Assembly (NCBI GenBank): GCA_035478435.1
Contig: DATIJT010000009.1
Location: 62,001-126,000, forward strand
Direction: 5' to 3'
Origin: DATLRC01 sp035478435
GTDB taxonomy: Bacteria; Patescibacteriota; Saccharimonadia; Saccharimonadales; UBA4665
DNA: 64,000 nucleotides
The position numbers and the translations under genes are program-made. Position 1 is the first letter of the stretch, and the number at the start of each line of letters is the position of its first letter. Below the pieces are notes generated by a model. It was not told the origin of the DNA, ran no database searches, and saw only the letters and a program-made list of their open reading frames with translations. Positions 9,001 to 17,559 of this stretch are shown in pieces.

Positions 9001-9274
9001 GGAAGGTCCGCACAGTTACACCGTGGGAAGCGGGCCCAATTAGCTCTAGCAAACGGTCGCGCATATTGCTGGCTGCTTTGTTAGTAAACGTTAGGCACAG
9101 GATGTTGGCGGCCGCGGCATCGGTTTTTTTGAGGATATTGGCTACCCGAACGCTCAAAAGTTGGGTTTTGCCGGTACCAGGACCGGCTACTACCAGCACC
9201 GGGCCGTCGATGGCATCGACGGCTGTACGCTGCTGTTCATTCAGCTGCTTATAAGCTACCTCAAACTGCCCCAT
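6044..9274 (-). CDS. UvrD/PcrA-type helicase with C-terminal PD-(D/E)XK nuclease (AddA/AdnA-like)
   Basis: 1076 residues. Superfamily 1A helicase motifs in order: Walker A GPGTGKTQ at 31-38, LTFTNKAASNMRDR (Ia), VLIDEFQDTNAAQL (II), GDDDQSIFAFNGA (III), DNYRSSQAVL (IV), LLSVHKAKGLEFDSVYIVD (V) and RLMYVAASRAKHSL (VI). The last ~250 residues hold a RecB-like nuclease core with GIAIHSSLE, GKLDRIDL, ITDYKTGK and the QLAFYNLL helix. Such fusions unwind and trim DNA ends for recombinational repair, and with recR at 63 kb this implies some recombination capacity. A partner AddB/AdnB-type subunit is not in the window. It is transcribed with the HAD gene. Confidence 0.93.
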   Translation of the reverse strand: MGQFEVAYKQLNEQQRTAVDAIDGPVLVVAGPGTGKTQLLSVRVANILKKTDAAAANILCLTFTNKAASNMRDRLLELIGPASHGVTVRTFHSFAAEIMTMYPDYFWNGARLSTAPDAVQLETVRDILSKLPLDNPLALKFAGAYTAISDVQQALKLAKEAGLTPDKLRAMIDVNLAYIDTIEPQLVQILEPVLSTKKLPQLSAAIEALPDQPLEENISPLISLSTVLKESLAEAIRQDEGSGKTAFTGKWKQRWLQTVDGQKGMYNERKRNAWWRAAGHVYETYRDELHGRGYYDYADMIIEVITQLEHRGDMRADVQERFQYVLIDEFQDTNAAQLRLAHLVADHYANLGKPNLMAVGDDDQSIFAFNGAELSNMLSFRRSYPSTKMVILTDNYRSSQAVLDTAKDIIEQAEDRLVNRETNLSKNLKAVNPPTQKGVIEHISYPTREHQLMAVAKKIAARRQQGSGSVAVLARTHDSLKQIASQLLKLKVPVKYEQQTNILEHEAVRQISLIAEAVTAIQAGDQSAVNYNLAELLRHPMWQLKPRVLWRLAAANYAEPNWLENLLDHNDEQLNNIGNWLVWLAREADRLPLGLVIEYLLGLRKGQYLLSPFHDYYLTNRPATNEYLQALSATQVLQSLAQEFAGTKTANLTNFVQFLRLNSDLGRGISDESWFMSDEHAVQLLSVHKAKGLEFDSVYIVDAIEDVWKPRTGGRKPPANLPLQPYGENYDDYVRLMYVAASRAKHSLIISSYLNDSLGKELLAAPFIRNILPLQKVDKETVEQPIPVLESALAWPRLETKNEHALLQDRLENYQLTATGLIDFLNVAGAGPAYFLERHLLRLPMAKSATMAYGIAIHSSLETAQRLTNSHNFNLGTVLDRYEAALRDQCLLPVEFGRYLKHGEAILAQLFSNNLFSLPVGSLAEQNINDIRLGSASLKGKLDRIDLDLAGGNLTITDYKTGKPLHSFTTKDRAKATKAWKQRTQLAFYNLLASQSARFSKYPNINSQIIYVEAESSKDLLASYAPTAEELDHLSRLIEVVWRHIMDLNFPDISKYAPDDYSGIQAFQQDLIDGNT

Positions 9275-9353
9275 GGCTATATTGTAACTTTTCCGCCCGT
9301 TATCCTAAACTGATTTGATTTGGTCTCTCGACCTAGAAGCGTGTTTAAAAATG

Positions 9354-9600
9354 CCGTCATTCCAGCGAAGGCTGGAATCCAGTCAAAAAATAAAATAACT
9401 CTTTTAGGGTGCGATCTAAAGCTCGCACCACTGTTACTTTTGTGCCGACAAAAGTAACCAAAAACTCTCGGGCAAATGATCCAGGCGCTCTAGCTGATAG
9501 TAAAAAACGAGCTTGCCTCAAAAACTCCTCAATAACTTGCCACAGGCAAGTTATCTCGTCAAACAATTTGAGGAAGCCAAGCCCGCTCCTTTTTTACTAC
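9354..9600. repeat. Non-coding palindrome-rich gap (GCGAAGG half-copy plus nested hairpins)
   Basis: The ~400-bp gap between the helicase and NDH-2 genes holds no convincing gene. It contains a hairpin ATTCCAGC-GAAG-GCTGGAAT (9359-9378) that matches the left half of the elements at 31.8 and 36.7 kb, a perfect 11-bp stem GTTACTTTTGT-GCCG-ACAAAAGTAAC (9433-9458), and an outer palindrome starting TAGTAAAAAA (9499) and ending TTTTTTACTA (9599) with an inner perfect stem ATAACTTGCC-ACA-GGCAAGTTAT (9532-9554). Small reading frames across it follow the repeat arms and are not credible. Confidence 0.75.
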
Positions 9601-9672
9601 ATCTAATCAGGCCTGGCTCATAGGCCCGACCTCAGCTCCTAATCATTTCTACTAACCACTGCAAACTATCAA

Positions 9673-10866
9673 CTAAAAACTATTTTTTTGGGTGGCGCAG
9701 ACCAAGCAGTTTTCTTGGGTGTCGAATTCGGTCAGCCATTGATGGGTGGCTTTGGGCCAGGGTTCGTAGTCGTGGAAAGCGATAAGGTCGGCGAGTTCTC
9801 GCAGAACCCAACCTAGCCAGCCATAAATGCGTAGTTTGCCCCAAACCACAGCTGCCCACTTTTGACCAACCGGGATAACTGTAATTGGCTGCTTGGCGCT
9901 GTAGCTTTTAAAATTCTTGCCACTGGTCCGGCGTTTTAGGTTGCCTGCCACGAATTTACCATCATTTAGCGCGGTTTGCGCCATGCCGCTGTAGGGCGTA
10001 TTAGCGTTGTCGCCTAATACAAAAATGTTATCTTCGGCTTGCAAATAAACGTCTGTAGACACTTTGCCGCGGTTAGTTAAGGCAAAAGCGTTGTCTTTAA
10101 AGAAAGGCTGGTTGGTAACGCCAGCCGTCCAAATTACGGTGTGGCTGCGGATGGGTTTGCCGCTGACCATTAGCTCGTCGGCGGTTTCACCTTGCACGGC
10201 TTGGCCTAAATAAAGCCGGACGCCAAGATGTTTTAAGCGGCGCTTTACAACCCGGGCAGTGTCTTTGGGCAATCGCGGCAATAAACGGGGAGCCGCTTCA
10301 ATTAGGTCAATATGAATAGCCCTATGTTTTACGCCATGGCATGTCATTAAGCATTTTAAATAATGACCCAGGGCTCCGGCCAACTCAATACCAGTAGGTC
10401 CCGCGCCTACGATTACATAATTTAGATCCGGCATCTGGGTATCTATAAGCTGTTGGTGGAGATGGCTTTTAAACCTTTCCGCCTCTTCGACGGATTTTAT
10501 GCCATAGGAATATTCCCGCAGACCTTTAATGCCGAAATAATTGGTGACTACCCCTAAGGCCAGCAGTAGAGTATCGTAGTTAAAAACTTCGCCATCTTTA
10601 GTAGTAACGGTCTTGGCTTGGCGGTCCAGGCTGATAGCCTCGCCCTGAGCAATTGTTAATTTATGCTCCTCGAATATATTTTTCAGGAAAATACTGGAAG
10701 TATCACTTTGCCCGCCAGTAGCGGTCCGATAAAGCGACGGATAGTAACGAAAATCCGGTCGGTCACTTAGGATGGTGACCTGAAATCGATCATCATCAGC
10801 CAGTTCCAAGGCGGCCTTAACGCCCGCGAAGCCGCCCCCAACAACCAAAACTTTTTCTTTCGCCAT
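9673..10866 (-). CDS. ndh: Type II NADH:quinone dehydrogenase (NDH-2)
   Basis: 397 residues, two-dinucleotide-binding-domain flavoprotein. The FAD-binding motif VVGGGFAGVKAA is at the N-terminus, the second Rossmann motif for NADH is VIVGAGPTGIELAGAL, and the C-terminal FAD contact is FVLGDNANTPYSGMAQTALNDG. NDH-2 enzymes oxidise NADH and reduce membrane quinone without pumping protons. The C-terminal ~60 residues are amphipathic, as expected for monotopic membrane attachment. Its position beside an FAD-linked dehydrogenase and a quinol oxidase operon supports NDH-2 over other members of the disulfide-reductase superfamily. Confidence 0.9.
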   Translation of the reverse strand: MAKEKVLVVGGGFAGVKAALELADDDRFQVTILSDRPDFRYYPSLYRTATGGQSDTSSIFLKNIFEEHKLTIAQGEAISLDRQAKTVTTKDGEVFNYDTLLLALGVVTNYFGIKGLREYSYGIKSVEEAERFKSHLHQQLIDTQMPDLNYVIVGAGPTGIELAGALGHYLKCLMTCHGVKHRAIHIDLIEAAPRLLPRLPKDTARVVKRRLKHLGVRLYLGQAVQGETADELMVSGKPIRSHTVIWTAGVTNQPFFKDNAFALTNRGKVSTDVYLQAEDNIFVLGDNANTPYSGMAQTALNDGKFVAGNLKRRTSGKNFKSYSAKQPITVIPVGQKWAAVVWGKLRIYGWLGWVLRELADLIAFHDYEPWPKATHQWLTEFDTQENCLVCATQKNSF

Positions 10867-10939
10867 ATTGATAATAGTTTAGCATAAGAAGTTAAGTGCC
10901 TGTTGCCAAAGAAATTCTTTACAGTTAAGCTTAAGGGGT

Positions 10940-12604
10940 ATGGATGAAATAAAAACAGCTCTTAAGGGAGTTGGCTTCAAGGGTGAAGTAAATGATTCCC
11001 CGGCTACGCTCGGTTTCTACAGTCACGACGCCTCCCTGTTTGAGATTCGGCCACAACTGGTTGTCTCGCCGATGGATGTCAAAGACGTCGAGAAGTTAGT
11101 CCAAGTAGTAACCAACAAGAAAAAAACTATGCCGGGTCTTAGCCTGACGGCCCGGTCGGCTGGCACTGACATGTCAGGTGGCGCCATCAATGATTCGATA
11201 ATTGTCGATTTCACCAAACACCTAAATGAAATCGAAGAAGTAAGCCGGACACATGCCCGAGCCCAACCTGGTGTTTACTACCGCGATTTTGAAAAGCGCA
11301 CCCTAAAGCACGGTGTGCTGATGCCTTCCTATCCGGCGTCGCGCGATCTCTGTGCTATCGGCGGCATGGTTAACAATTACGCTGGTGGCGAAAAATCCCT
11401 GGAATACGGCAAAATCGATAATTTCGTAACTGAGCTCAAGGTCGTCTTTGCTGACGGCGTGGAGCGGACGGTCGAGTCCCTGACTAAAAAGCAGTTAGAT
11501 AAAAAAATGGCCCAAAAAGACTTTGAGGGCCAAGTTTACGCACAGATTTTTGAACTGGTAGATGGGCATTACGACCAAATCAAGGCCGCTAAACCAAAAG
11601 TTACTAAAAATTCGACAGGCTATAATCTCTGGGATGTCTGGGACCGGGAAACGGAAGTTTTTGACCTGACTAAACTATTCGTCGGCTCCCAAGGCACGTT
11701 AGGGCTACTGACAGAAGCGCAGTTGAGGCTAGTGCCGGCTCGGGCCCATTCCGGACTGCTGGTAGTATTTTTGAAAGACATTGATCGCCTGGGCGAGCTG
11801 ATAAATGTGGTGCTAGCCCATAAACCGGCCACTTTTGAATCTTTCGATGACGTGACCCTAAAAATGTCTATTAGGTTTATGCCCTATTTCCTAAAGATGC
11901 TGGGACTGAAAGCTTTCATAAAGCTGTTGATCGGTTTGATACCGGACGGCTTATTGCTGCTTAAGGGTATACCGAAGCTGATCTTAATGATCGAATTTGA
12001 CGGTCACACGGTCGATGAAGTACGGGAAAAGATTCATAATCTCGACCGGCAATTGTTCACCAAGCGGGCTTACTATGAGATTGAAGGCGAGGAAGAAGAC
12101 CCCACCGAAAGCAAAGCCGAGAAATTTTGGATTATGCGCCGCCAAAGCTTTAATTTGCTGCGCCAGAAAGTTAAAGATAAGCACACCGCACCGTTTATAG
12201 ATGATTTAGTCGTGCCGCCGGAATATTTAACTCAGTTTTTGCCGAAAATGCGTAAAATTATCAAAAAGTACAAATTGTTCGCGACCATTGCCGGGCACTT
12301 GGGCAATGGCAACTTCCACATCATCCCCCTAATGAAGCTGGAGGAAAAAACCGAACGCGCCAAACTGCTGCCGGCCATGAAAGCGACCAACGAGCTGGTT
12401 TTAAAGTACCATGGCTCACTTTCCGGTGAGCACAATGACGGCTTAGTCCGGGGACCATGGCTGGAGCGGATGTACGGTAAGGAAATCGTCGGGCTTTTCC
12501 GTAGAGCCAAAAAAATCATGGACCCCGAAGGCATCTTCAACCCCCACAAAAAAGCCAACGCCGACTGGGATTACAGCTTCAGCCACATCCGCGACCATTT
12601 TTAG
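10940..12604 (+). CDS. FAD-linked dehydrogenase of the GlcD / D-lactate dehydrogenase type
   Basis: 554 residues. An N-terminal PCMH-type FAD-binding domain (residues ~35-210, with LTARSAGTDMSGGAI and the YPASRDLCAIGGMVNNYAGG FAD loop) is followed by an FAD-oxidase C-terminal domain containing ATIAGHLGNGNFHIIPL and the closing SGEHNDGLVRGPWL and DPEGIFNPHKK segments. Family members oxidise D-lactate, glycolate or related 2-hydroxy acids. There is no C-terminal Cys-rich Fe-S domain. Because it sits between NDH-2 and a quinol oxidase, electron delivery to quinone is likely, but the substrate is not determined. Confidence 0.88.
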   Translation: MDEIKTALKGVGFKGEVNDSPATLGFYSHDASLFEIRPQLVVSPMDVKDVEKLVQVVTNKKKTMPGLSLTARSAGTDMSGGAINDSIIVDFTKHLNEIEEVSRTHARAQPGVYYRDFEKRTLKHGVLMPSYPASRDLCAIGGMVNNYAGGEKSLEYGKIDNFVTELKVVFADGVERTVESLTKKQLDKKMAQKDFEGQVYAQIFELVDGHYDQIKAAKPKVTKNSTGYNLWDVWDRETEVFDLTKLFVGSQGTLGLLTEAQLRLVPARAHSGLLVVFLKDIDRLGELINVVLAHKPATFESFDDVTLKMSIRFMPYFLKMLGLKAFIKLLIGLIPDGLLLLKGIPKLILMIEFDGHTVDEVREKIHNLDRQLFTKRAYYEIEGEEEDPTESKAEKFWIMRRQSFNLLRQKVKDKHTAPFIDDLVVPPEYLTQFLPKMRKIIKKYKLFATIAGHLGNGNFHIIPLMKLEEKTERAKLLPAMKATNELVLKYHGSLSGEHNDGLVRGPWLERMYGKEIVGLFRRAKKIMDPEGIFNPHKKANADWDYSFSHIRDHF

Positions 12605-12690
12605 CCTAATTACACTTCTGAAGGCTCTAATTCCGAGGCTGTTACAGCTAATAGGTCTGCGTTTTCGGAAAACATGCTATCCTGTAGGCA

Positions 12691-13188
12691 ATGACACGTG
12701 GGCTATTTCTCGCGACAGTAACTATCCTGGCCGTCTTAGTGGCCATCTGGCGATGGGTCCACATCACGCGTGTCGGCTGGTTTAGGCGGCAGTCTCACAG
12801 ATCGTGGGCGCGCTCGTTCGAACACGACGCCTTACGTGATCCGTGTTGGCTCGCTGTGGGTTTCGTACCGACTATAAGCCGATTTCGATTAGCTGGACAG
12901 TTTCATGCCGATGGCGGAATAGAATTGTATGGCGACCACATCAGGTTGAGCCGATCGAACAAAGTAGTGTTATCTACGCCGGTCCGTCAACTTGCCGTGA
13001 AATACGACCAAATCGGCGGCGCGTTCATTTTCGTTGTAGAAGGGAATGCATATGTTGTCAGCTTTGCCGATCCGTTTTGGTGGATATGGCCGGGAGGTTT
13101 GAGCCGCAAGAGTTGGAAGTGGCTGAAGGTCTTGAGATCGGCCGGTGCGAACGTGCAAAAGCGGTCAACGATGTATTGGAGTCGTTGA
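12691..13188 (+). CDS. Hypothetical membrane-anchored protein
   Basis: 165 residues. An N-terminal hydrophobic helix (about residues 5-22) is followed by a basic stretch and a beta-rich soluble part with repeated short hydrophobic strands. It resembles small membrane-anchored proteins with a PH-like fold, but no motif proves this. A second frame (12843-13280) overlaps it and is considered its shadow, since it lacks a plausible ribosome-binding site and has unusual Cys/Arg-rich composition. It lies inside the respiratory island, though no link to respiration can be read from it. Confidence 0.55.
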   Translation: MTRGLFLATVTILAVLVAIWRWVHITRVGWFRRQSHRSWARSFEHDALRDPCWLAVGFVPTISRFRLAGQFHADGGIELYGDHIRLSRSNKVVLSTPVRQLAVKYDQIGGAFIFVVEGNAYVVSFADPFWWIWPGGLSRKSWKWLKVLRSAGANVQKRSTMYWSR

Positions 13189-13289
13189 CTGTAACTAACC
13201 TCAAAATCTGCAAAAGGTGTTTAATTTTTGAGTTGAACCTTCAGTTGAGAATTTGTAGTTTGGGGTTTCGGCGCTTATAATCAGTCAGT

Positions 13290-13535
13290 ATGAGTGAGGA
13301 CCAGTTTACGAAATTGTTTCAGTACATGCAGAAGCGATTTGATTCTATAGACAAACAATTCGAAGAAAACCGGCGTGACCATTCAGACATAAGGGCTGCG
13401 GTAGGCGAACTGTCGGCGCAAGTAAAAGGCTACCATGAGGAAGTTATGGCGTTAACGCATCAGCTAGATAAGCTGCGGGAAGCCATTTTGCAAATTGCCC
13501 GCGAAACGGGCGTGAAGCTTCAAGTGGAGCTTTAG
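13290..13535 (+). CDS. Small coiled-coil protein
   Basis: 81 residues, almost entirely a heptad-patterned helix (FTKLFQYMQKRFDSIDKQF then LSAQVKGYHEEVMALTHQL). There is no signal or membrane segment. Short coiled-coil proteins of this type are common in Patescibacteria and have no assigned role; self-association is the only property that can be inferred. It sits just downstream of the small membrane protein on the same strand and convergent with cyoE. Confidence 0.6.
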   Translation: MSEDQFTKLFQYMQKRFDSIDKQFEENRRDHSDIRAAVGELSAQVKGYHEEVMALTHQLDKLREAILQIARETGVKLQVEL

Positions 13536-13637
13536 AAAAATTGGCGACCATTTTTAACTGAGGCAAAATAACACATATAGAAGGCAGGCTTCTATTAGCT
13601 AAACTGTGAAAGTAACTCTTTAATAGCTGTCTAGCTT

Positions 13638-14498
13638 TTAGGGCAAGACCGAGCCGATGGACAGTGAAACGTCTAGGCACAATATGACTACCAACGAAAA
13701 CAAGAACATGCGGCGGGCCCAAACGGTGTCATCCGCGGCCTTAAAGCCCTGCAGGCCGCGCCACAGCCAAATCAACCCAACGGCCAGCATAACCACTAGG
13801 TAGGTGTAACCAGTGTAGCCCAGCAAGGACAGGCTGATATTTGCTGCTATGAAGGCCACGATGTAAAAGATTATCTGCCACTTGGCCTGACGCTTGCCTT
13901 TTATGATTGGCAATACCGGCAAGCCAGCGTTTTTGTAATCATCGAACCGGCGGATGGCGATCGCATAAAAGTGCGGCATTTGCCAAAAAACTAATATCAA
14001 AAATAAAACAAACGCGCCGCTATCGAAGCGGTTGGTTACGGCCGTGTAGCCGGCTACCAGCGGCATGGCGCCAGCCACGCTGCCAACCACCGTCCCCAAA
14101 GTCGAACGCCGTTTGGCGAGGCCATACAAAACCACGTAGTCGAAAAAGGCTATCAGGCCGAGGGCGACGGTTAGGCCATTGGTGTAAAGGGCCAGTGCCG
14201 CGAAGCCAGCCAGCCACAAGAGCGCTCCGTAAGCCAGCGCGCTTCGGCTGCTGATTGCACCACTCACCAGGGCGCGTTTTTTGGTGCGTGCCATCTTGGC
14301 GTCAATGCTGCGGTCGATGTAATTGTTGAACACACAGGCCGAAGCAATGACGAGCGAAATACCACCAAGCGTCGCCAAGAACAGCACGGGCTTAATGTGC
14401 CACTTTGAGGCCAGCAAAAAACCAGCGGTGGCATTTATGGCATTGCCGTAGATGATGCCGGGTTTGGTCAAATAATAGAATTGCTTAAAATGTGCCAT
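13638..14498 (-). CDS. cyoE: Protoheme IX farnesyltransferase (haem O synthase)
   Basis: 286 residues, UbiA-family prenyltransferase with about nine TM helices. The two Asp-rich prenyl-diphosphate/Mg motifs are visible: NNYIDRSIDAKMARTKKR near residue 60 and the conserved YAIAIRRFDDYKNAGLPVLP in the middle. It transfers a farnesyl group to haem B to make the haem O needed by the bo3-type oxidase. It is divergent from cyoABCD with only ~95 bp between starts, so the two promoters share that gap. Confidence 0.93.
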   Translation of the reverse strand: MAHFKQFYYLTKPGIIYGNAINATAGFLLASKWHIKPVLFLATLGGISLVIASACVFNNYIDRSIDAKMARTKKRALVSGAISSRSALAYGALLWLAGFAALALYTNGLTVALGLIAFFDYVVLYGLAKRRSTLGTVVGSVAGAMPLVAGYTAVTNRFDSGAFVLFLILVFWQMPHFYAIAIRRFDDYKNAGLPVLPIIKGKRQAKWQIIFYIVAFIAANISLSLLGYTGYTYLVVMLAVGLIWLWRGLQGFKAADDTVWARRMFLFSLVVILCLDVSLSIGSVLP

Positions 14499-14593
14499 TT
14501 CTTATTTAGGGTATCACAATATCTAAGGTTGCTACTCAGCATGATATAGTTATCATAAGAGTTATGGGCATGTTAATTATGGAACTGACCTAA

Positions 14594-15484
14594 ATGGCAA
14601 AACACAAAAATCAGACTAGACCAATACTGCTGCCCCTTGTAGGCTTGGTTGCTCTGGGGGTGTGCATCACTATCCTAATCCGGGGCGCCGACGTTATATT
14701 GTTTAACCCCAAGGGTATGATAGCTGATGAGCAGCATCGTCTAATGTTAGTTTCGACTTTAATTATGCTGGGGATTGCGGTGCCGACGCTGTTTCTTCTC
14801 TACTTTTTTGCTTGGAGGTACAGGGAGGGAGGCAAAAAAGCCACCGTCAATCATCGCTCCGGCAATAGCAAGTTTTTAGCACTGCTACTCTGGGCCATTC
14901 CTACCGCAGTTATGCTCATATTAGCGTCGCTCATGTTGCCGGCTACTCAAAAACTTGAGCCACAGAAGAGCATTGAATCCGCGAATAAAGCCCTGACCAT
15001 TCAAGTGGTGGCTTTGCGTTGGAAATGGCTTTTTATTTATCCCCAGCAAGAAGTTGCGACTGTTAATTATGTGCAAATTCCTGTTAATACACCCGTGCAG
15101 TTTGACTTAACAGCCGATGAGACACCAATGAATTCATTTTGGATTCCACACCTGGGAGGCCAGCTATATGCCATGACTGGGCATGAGAACCGCTTGAATC
15201 TCATGGCTAGCTCACTAGGAGCTTATGAAGGCAGCGCGGCTGAACTTAGCGGTGCTGGCTTTGCCGGCATGAGATTTACCGCTCACGTTACCTCAAAAGA
15301 AGATTTTGACCGCTGGGTAGGTAAGACAAAACAATCTGATGATGAACTTAATGCTTCAGAATATGAAAAATTACTACGCCCCAGCGAAAACAATCCGCCG
15401 TCATTCTACAAACACCCTGATTCGGAGTTGTACAGTAATATACTTAGTAAATACTCGGGGTCACATAATCATATGGGGTACTGA
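14594..15484 (+). CDS. cyoA: Cytochrome bo3-type quinol oxidase subunit II
   Basis: 296 residues. Three hydrophobic segments in the N-terminal half are followed by an external cupredoxin-fold domain from about residue 130 (VVALRWKWLFIYP, IPVNTPVQFDLTADETPMNSFWIPHLGGQLYAMTG). The CuA-ligating Cys pair of cytochrome c oxidases is absent from this domain, which identifies a quinol oxidase. Its TGA overlaps the cyoB ATG by one base. It is the first gene of cyoABCD. Confidence 0.93.
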   Translation: MAKHKNQTRPILLPLVGLVALGVCITILIRGADVILFNPKGMIADEQHRLMLVSTLIMLGIAVPTLFLLYFFAWRYREGGKKATVNHRSGNSKFLALLLWAIPTAVMLILASLMLPATQKLEPQKSIESANKALTIQVVALRWKWLFIYPQQEVATVNYVQIPVNTPVQFDLTADETPMNSFWIPHLGGQLYAMTGHENRLNLMASSLGAYEGSAAELSGAGFAGMRFTAHVTSKEDFDRWVGKTKQSDDELNASEYEKLLRPSENNPPSFYKHPDSELYSNILSKYSGSHNHMGY

Positions 15485-17559
15485 TGAAAGAGGTTTTAAT
15501 AGGCAAGTTAAACTCACAGGCGCTGCCGCACGAATGGTTTACCATTGCCGGGTCGATCGGTTTCGGACTGATCATATTGTCCGCCGTGGCTTTCATAACT
15601 TACAAGAAACGTTGGAAGTGGCTGTGGCGGGGGTGGCTGACTTCGGTTGACCCAAAGAGGATGGGGATCATGTACTTCATCGCCGGCGGATTTATGCTGC
15701 TAAGAGGCGGGCTGGACGCCATTATGATTTGGCTTCAGCAAGCGCTATCATCCGGATCTTCGCACGGTTATCTAAATGCTTATCATTTCCAGCAGATCTT
15801 TACAGCTCACGGGAACATCATGGTGTTCTTTGTGGCTATGGCTCTAATTTTCGGGTTGATTAATTACATCGTGCCCCTGCAGATAGGGGCGCGCGACTTG
15901 GCATCGCCTTTTATGAACACCTTAGGTTTTTGGTTATACATAGCCGGAGTCATCATGGTAAATATGTTCTTTTTCTTGGGCGGGGAGTACGCCGCGACTG
16001 GCTGGCTAGCTGTCGCCCCGTTGTCGGGCAAGCTATTCAGTTCCGGAGTAGGTATGGATTACTGGATTTGGAGCTTGCAGCTCTCCGGTATTGGCACAAC
16101 GCTCGGGGCAATTAACTTTATTATGACAATGCTGAAGATGCGCGCCAAAGGCATGACCCTCTGGAAGATGCCGCTCTTCACTTGGGGTTCACTGTGCAGC
16201 ATGATCATGGCGGTAAGCGTCTTTCCGCTGCTTACCATGACCATCTTCCTGATGTTTTTTGACCGATATCTGGGAACGCACTTCTTCACGATCGATGGCG
16301 GTGGTAATGCCATGATGTATACCAACCTGATTTGGATGTGGGGGCATCCGGAAGTTTATATCTTGATGCTGCCGTCATTTGGTGTATTTTCAGAAGTAGT
16401 TTCTACGTTCAGCCGCAAGCCCGTTGCCCACTACACATCCAATGTGCTGGCTATGATCGGCGTATCAACCATTGCCCTGCTAGTGTGGCTACACCACTTC
16501 TTTACTATGGGTGCTGGCGCGGATGTGAACTCCGCCTTTGGAATCGCGACGATGATAATTGCCATACCGACGACCGTGTTGGTATTTAGCTGGATTGCCA
16601 CGATGTACAAAGGCAGAATACGGTTCACTACGCCAATGTTGTGGTTCCTTGGGTTCATTGGCATATTTGCCTTGGGTGGGATATCAGGTGTGCTTTTGGC
16701 CATCCCGCCGGTCGACTTCCAGCTACATAACAGTTTGTTCCTGGTCGCCCACTTCCATAGTACGGTTGTTGGCGGCGTGTTGTTTGGCATATTTGCCGGT
16801 CTAAACTATTGGTTCCCAAAAATAGCGGGATTCAGGCTAAACGAACGTATCGGCCGTTACGCTGTTTGGAGCTGGATAATTGGATTTTTTGTGGCTTTTA
16901 CGCCACTTTATATTCTAGGTTTGATGGGAGCTACCAGGCGGCTGGACCACTACGATGCTTCCACTGGTTGGCAGCCGCTTTACATTATGGCATTCATCGG
17001 AGGCTTGATTATCGCGCTTGGCGTCGTCCTGCAAATCGTGCAGATCATTGCCAGTTTTATACAAAGAAGGCGCCTGCTTGATACTACGGGTGATCCATGG
17101 GACGGGCGTAGCTTGGAGTGGTCGGTTGCTTCGCCAGCACCGGCTTATAACTTTGCAGTTATCCCAGAGGTTTCATCCAGAGACGCGTATTGGGAAATGA
17201 AGCAATACGGACCGCATAAGCCACGCTATGAAGCTATCCATACGCCAAAAAACACAGCTTCAGGTATATACATATCTATCTTCGCTTTTTTGGTTGGGTT
17301 TGGTTTTGTTTGGGAGATTGTATGGCTGCCTATAGTGTCAATACTCGGTATTATTATCTGCCTGATAGCCCGAACGTTTAATGATGACTCTGAGTATACA
17401 ATCTCAGGCGAAGAAGTTGAGAGAATGGAAAAGGCTCATGTAGAAAAAGTCCGTGCTTTGCGTACGGACGCCCACGATGATGAAGACGATATGGGCCTAA
17501 TTGAATTCGTGAAATTTGTACTTGGCTGGGCTTGGGGACTAGTGAGGCGTAAACGATGA
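15484..17559 (+). CDS. cyoB: Cytochrome bo3-type quinol oxidase subunit I
   Basis: 691 residues, the haem-copper catalytic subunit. Visible ligands: the low-spin haem His in FTAHGNIMVFF, the CuB/crosslink region WMWGHPEVYILMLPSFG (His-Pro-Glu-Val-Tyr, so A1-type with the D-channel Glu), the CuB pair WLHHFFTMG, and the haem pair in LFLVAHFHSTVVGG. Length and extra terminal helices match quinol oxidases. It reduces O2 to water with proton pumping. It overlaps cyoA by 1 nt and cyoC by 4 nt. Confidence 0.97.
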   Translation: MKEVLIGKLNSQALPHEWFTIAGSIGFGLIILSAVAFITYKKRWKWLWRGWLTSVDPKRMGIMYFIAGGFMLLRGGLDAIMIWLQQALSSGSSHGYLNAYHFQQIFTAHGNIMVFFVAMALIFGLINYIVPLQIGARDLASPFMNTLGFWLYIAGVIMVNMFFFLGGEYAATGWLAVAPLSGKLFSSGVGMDYWIWSLQLSGIGTTLGAINFIMTMLKMRAKGMTLWKMPLFTWGSLCSMIMAVSVFPLLTMTIFLMFFDRYLGTHFFTIDGGGNAMMYTNLIWMWGHPEVYILMLPSFGVFSEVVSTFSRKPVAHYTSNVLAMIGVSTIALLVWLHHFFTMGAGADVNSAFGIATMIIAIPTTVLVFSWIATMYKGRIRFTTPMLWFLGFIGIFALGGISGVLLAIPPVDFQLHNSLFLVAHFHSTVVGGVLFGIFAGLNYWFPKIAGFRLNERIGRYAVWSWIIGFFVAFTPLYILGLMGATRRLDHYDASTGWQPLYIMAFIGGLIIALGVVLQIVQIIASFIQRRRLLDTTGDPWDGRSLEWSVASPAPAYNFAVIPEVSSRDAYWEMKQYGPHKPRYEAIHTPKNTASGIYISIFAFLVGFGFVWEIVWLPIVSILGIIICLIARTFNDDSEYTISGEEVERMEKAHVEKVRALRTDAHDDEDDMGLIEFVKFVLGWAWGLVRRKR

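Noticed and set aside
9357..9606. Two opposing ~65-70 codon frames in the gap before NDH-2
   Set aside because: They follow the hairpin arms of the repeats and have no start signals or plausible protein composition.
12843..13280. 145-codon frame overlapping the small membrane protein
   Set aside because: Unusual Cys/Arg-rich composition and no ribosome-binding site; the overlapping frame has a coherent TM helix and beta-rich domain.
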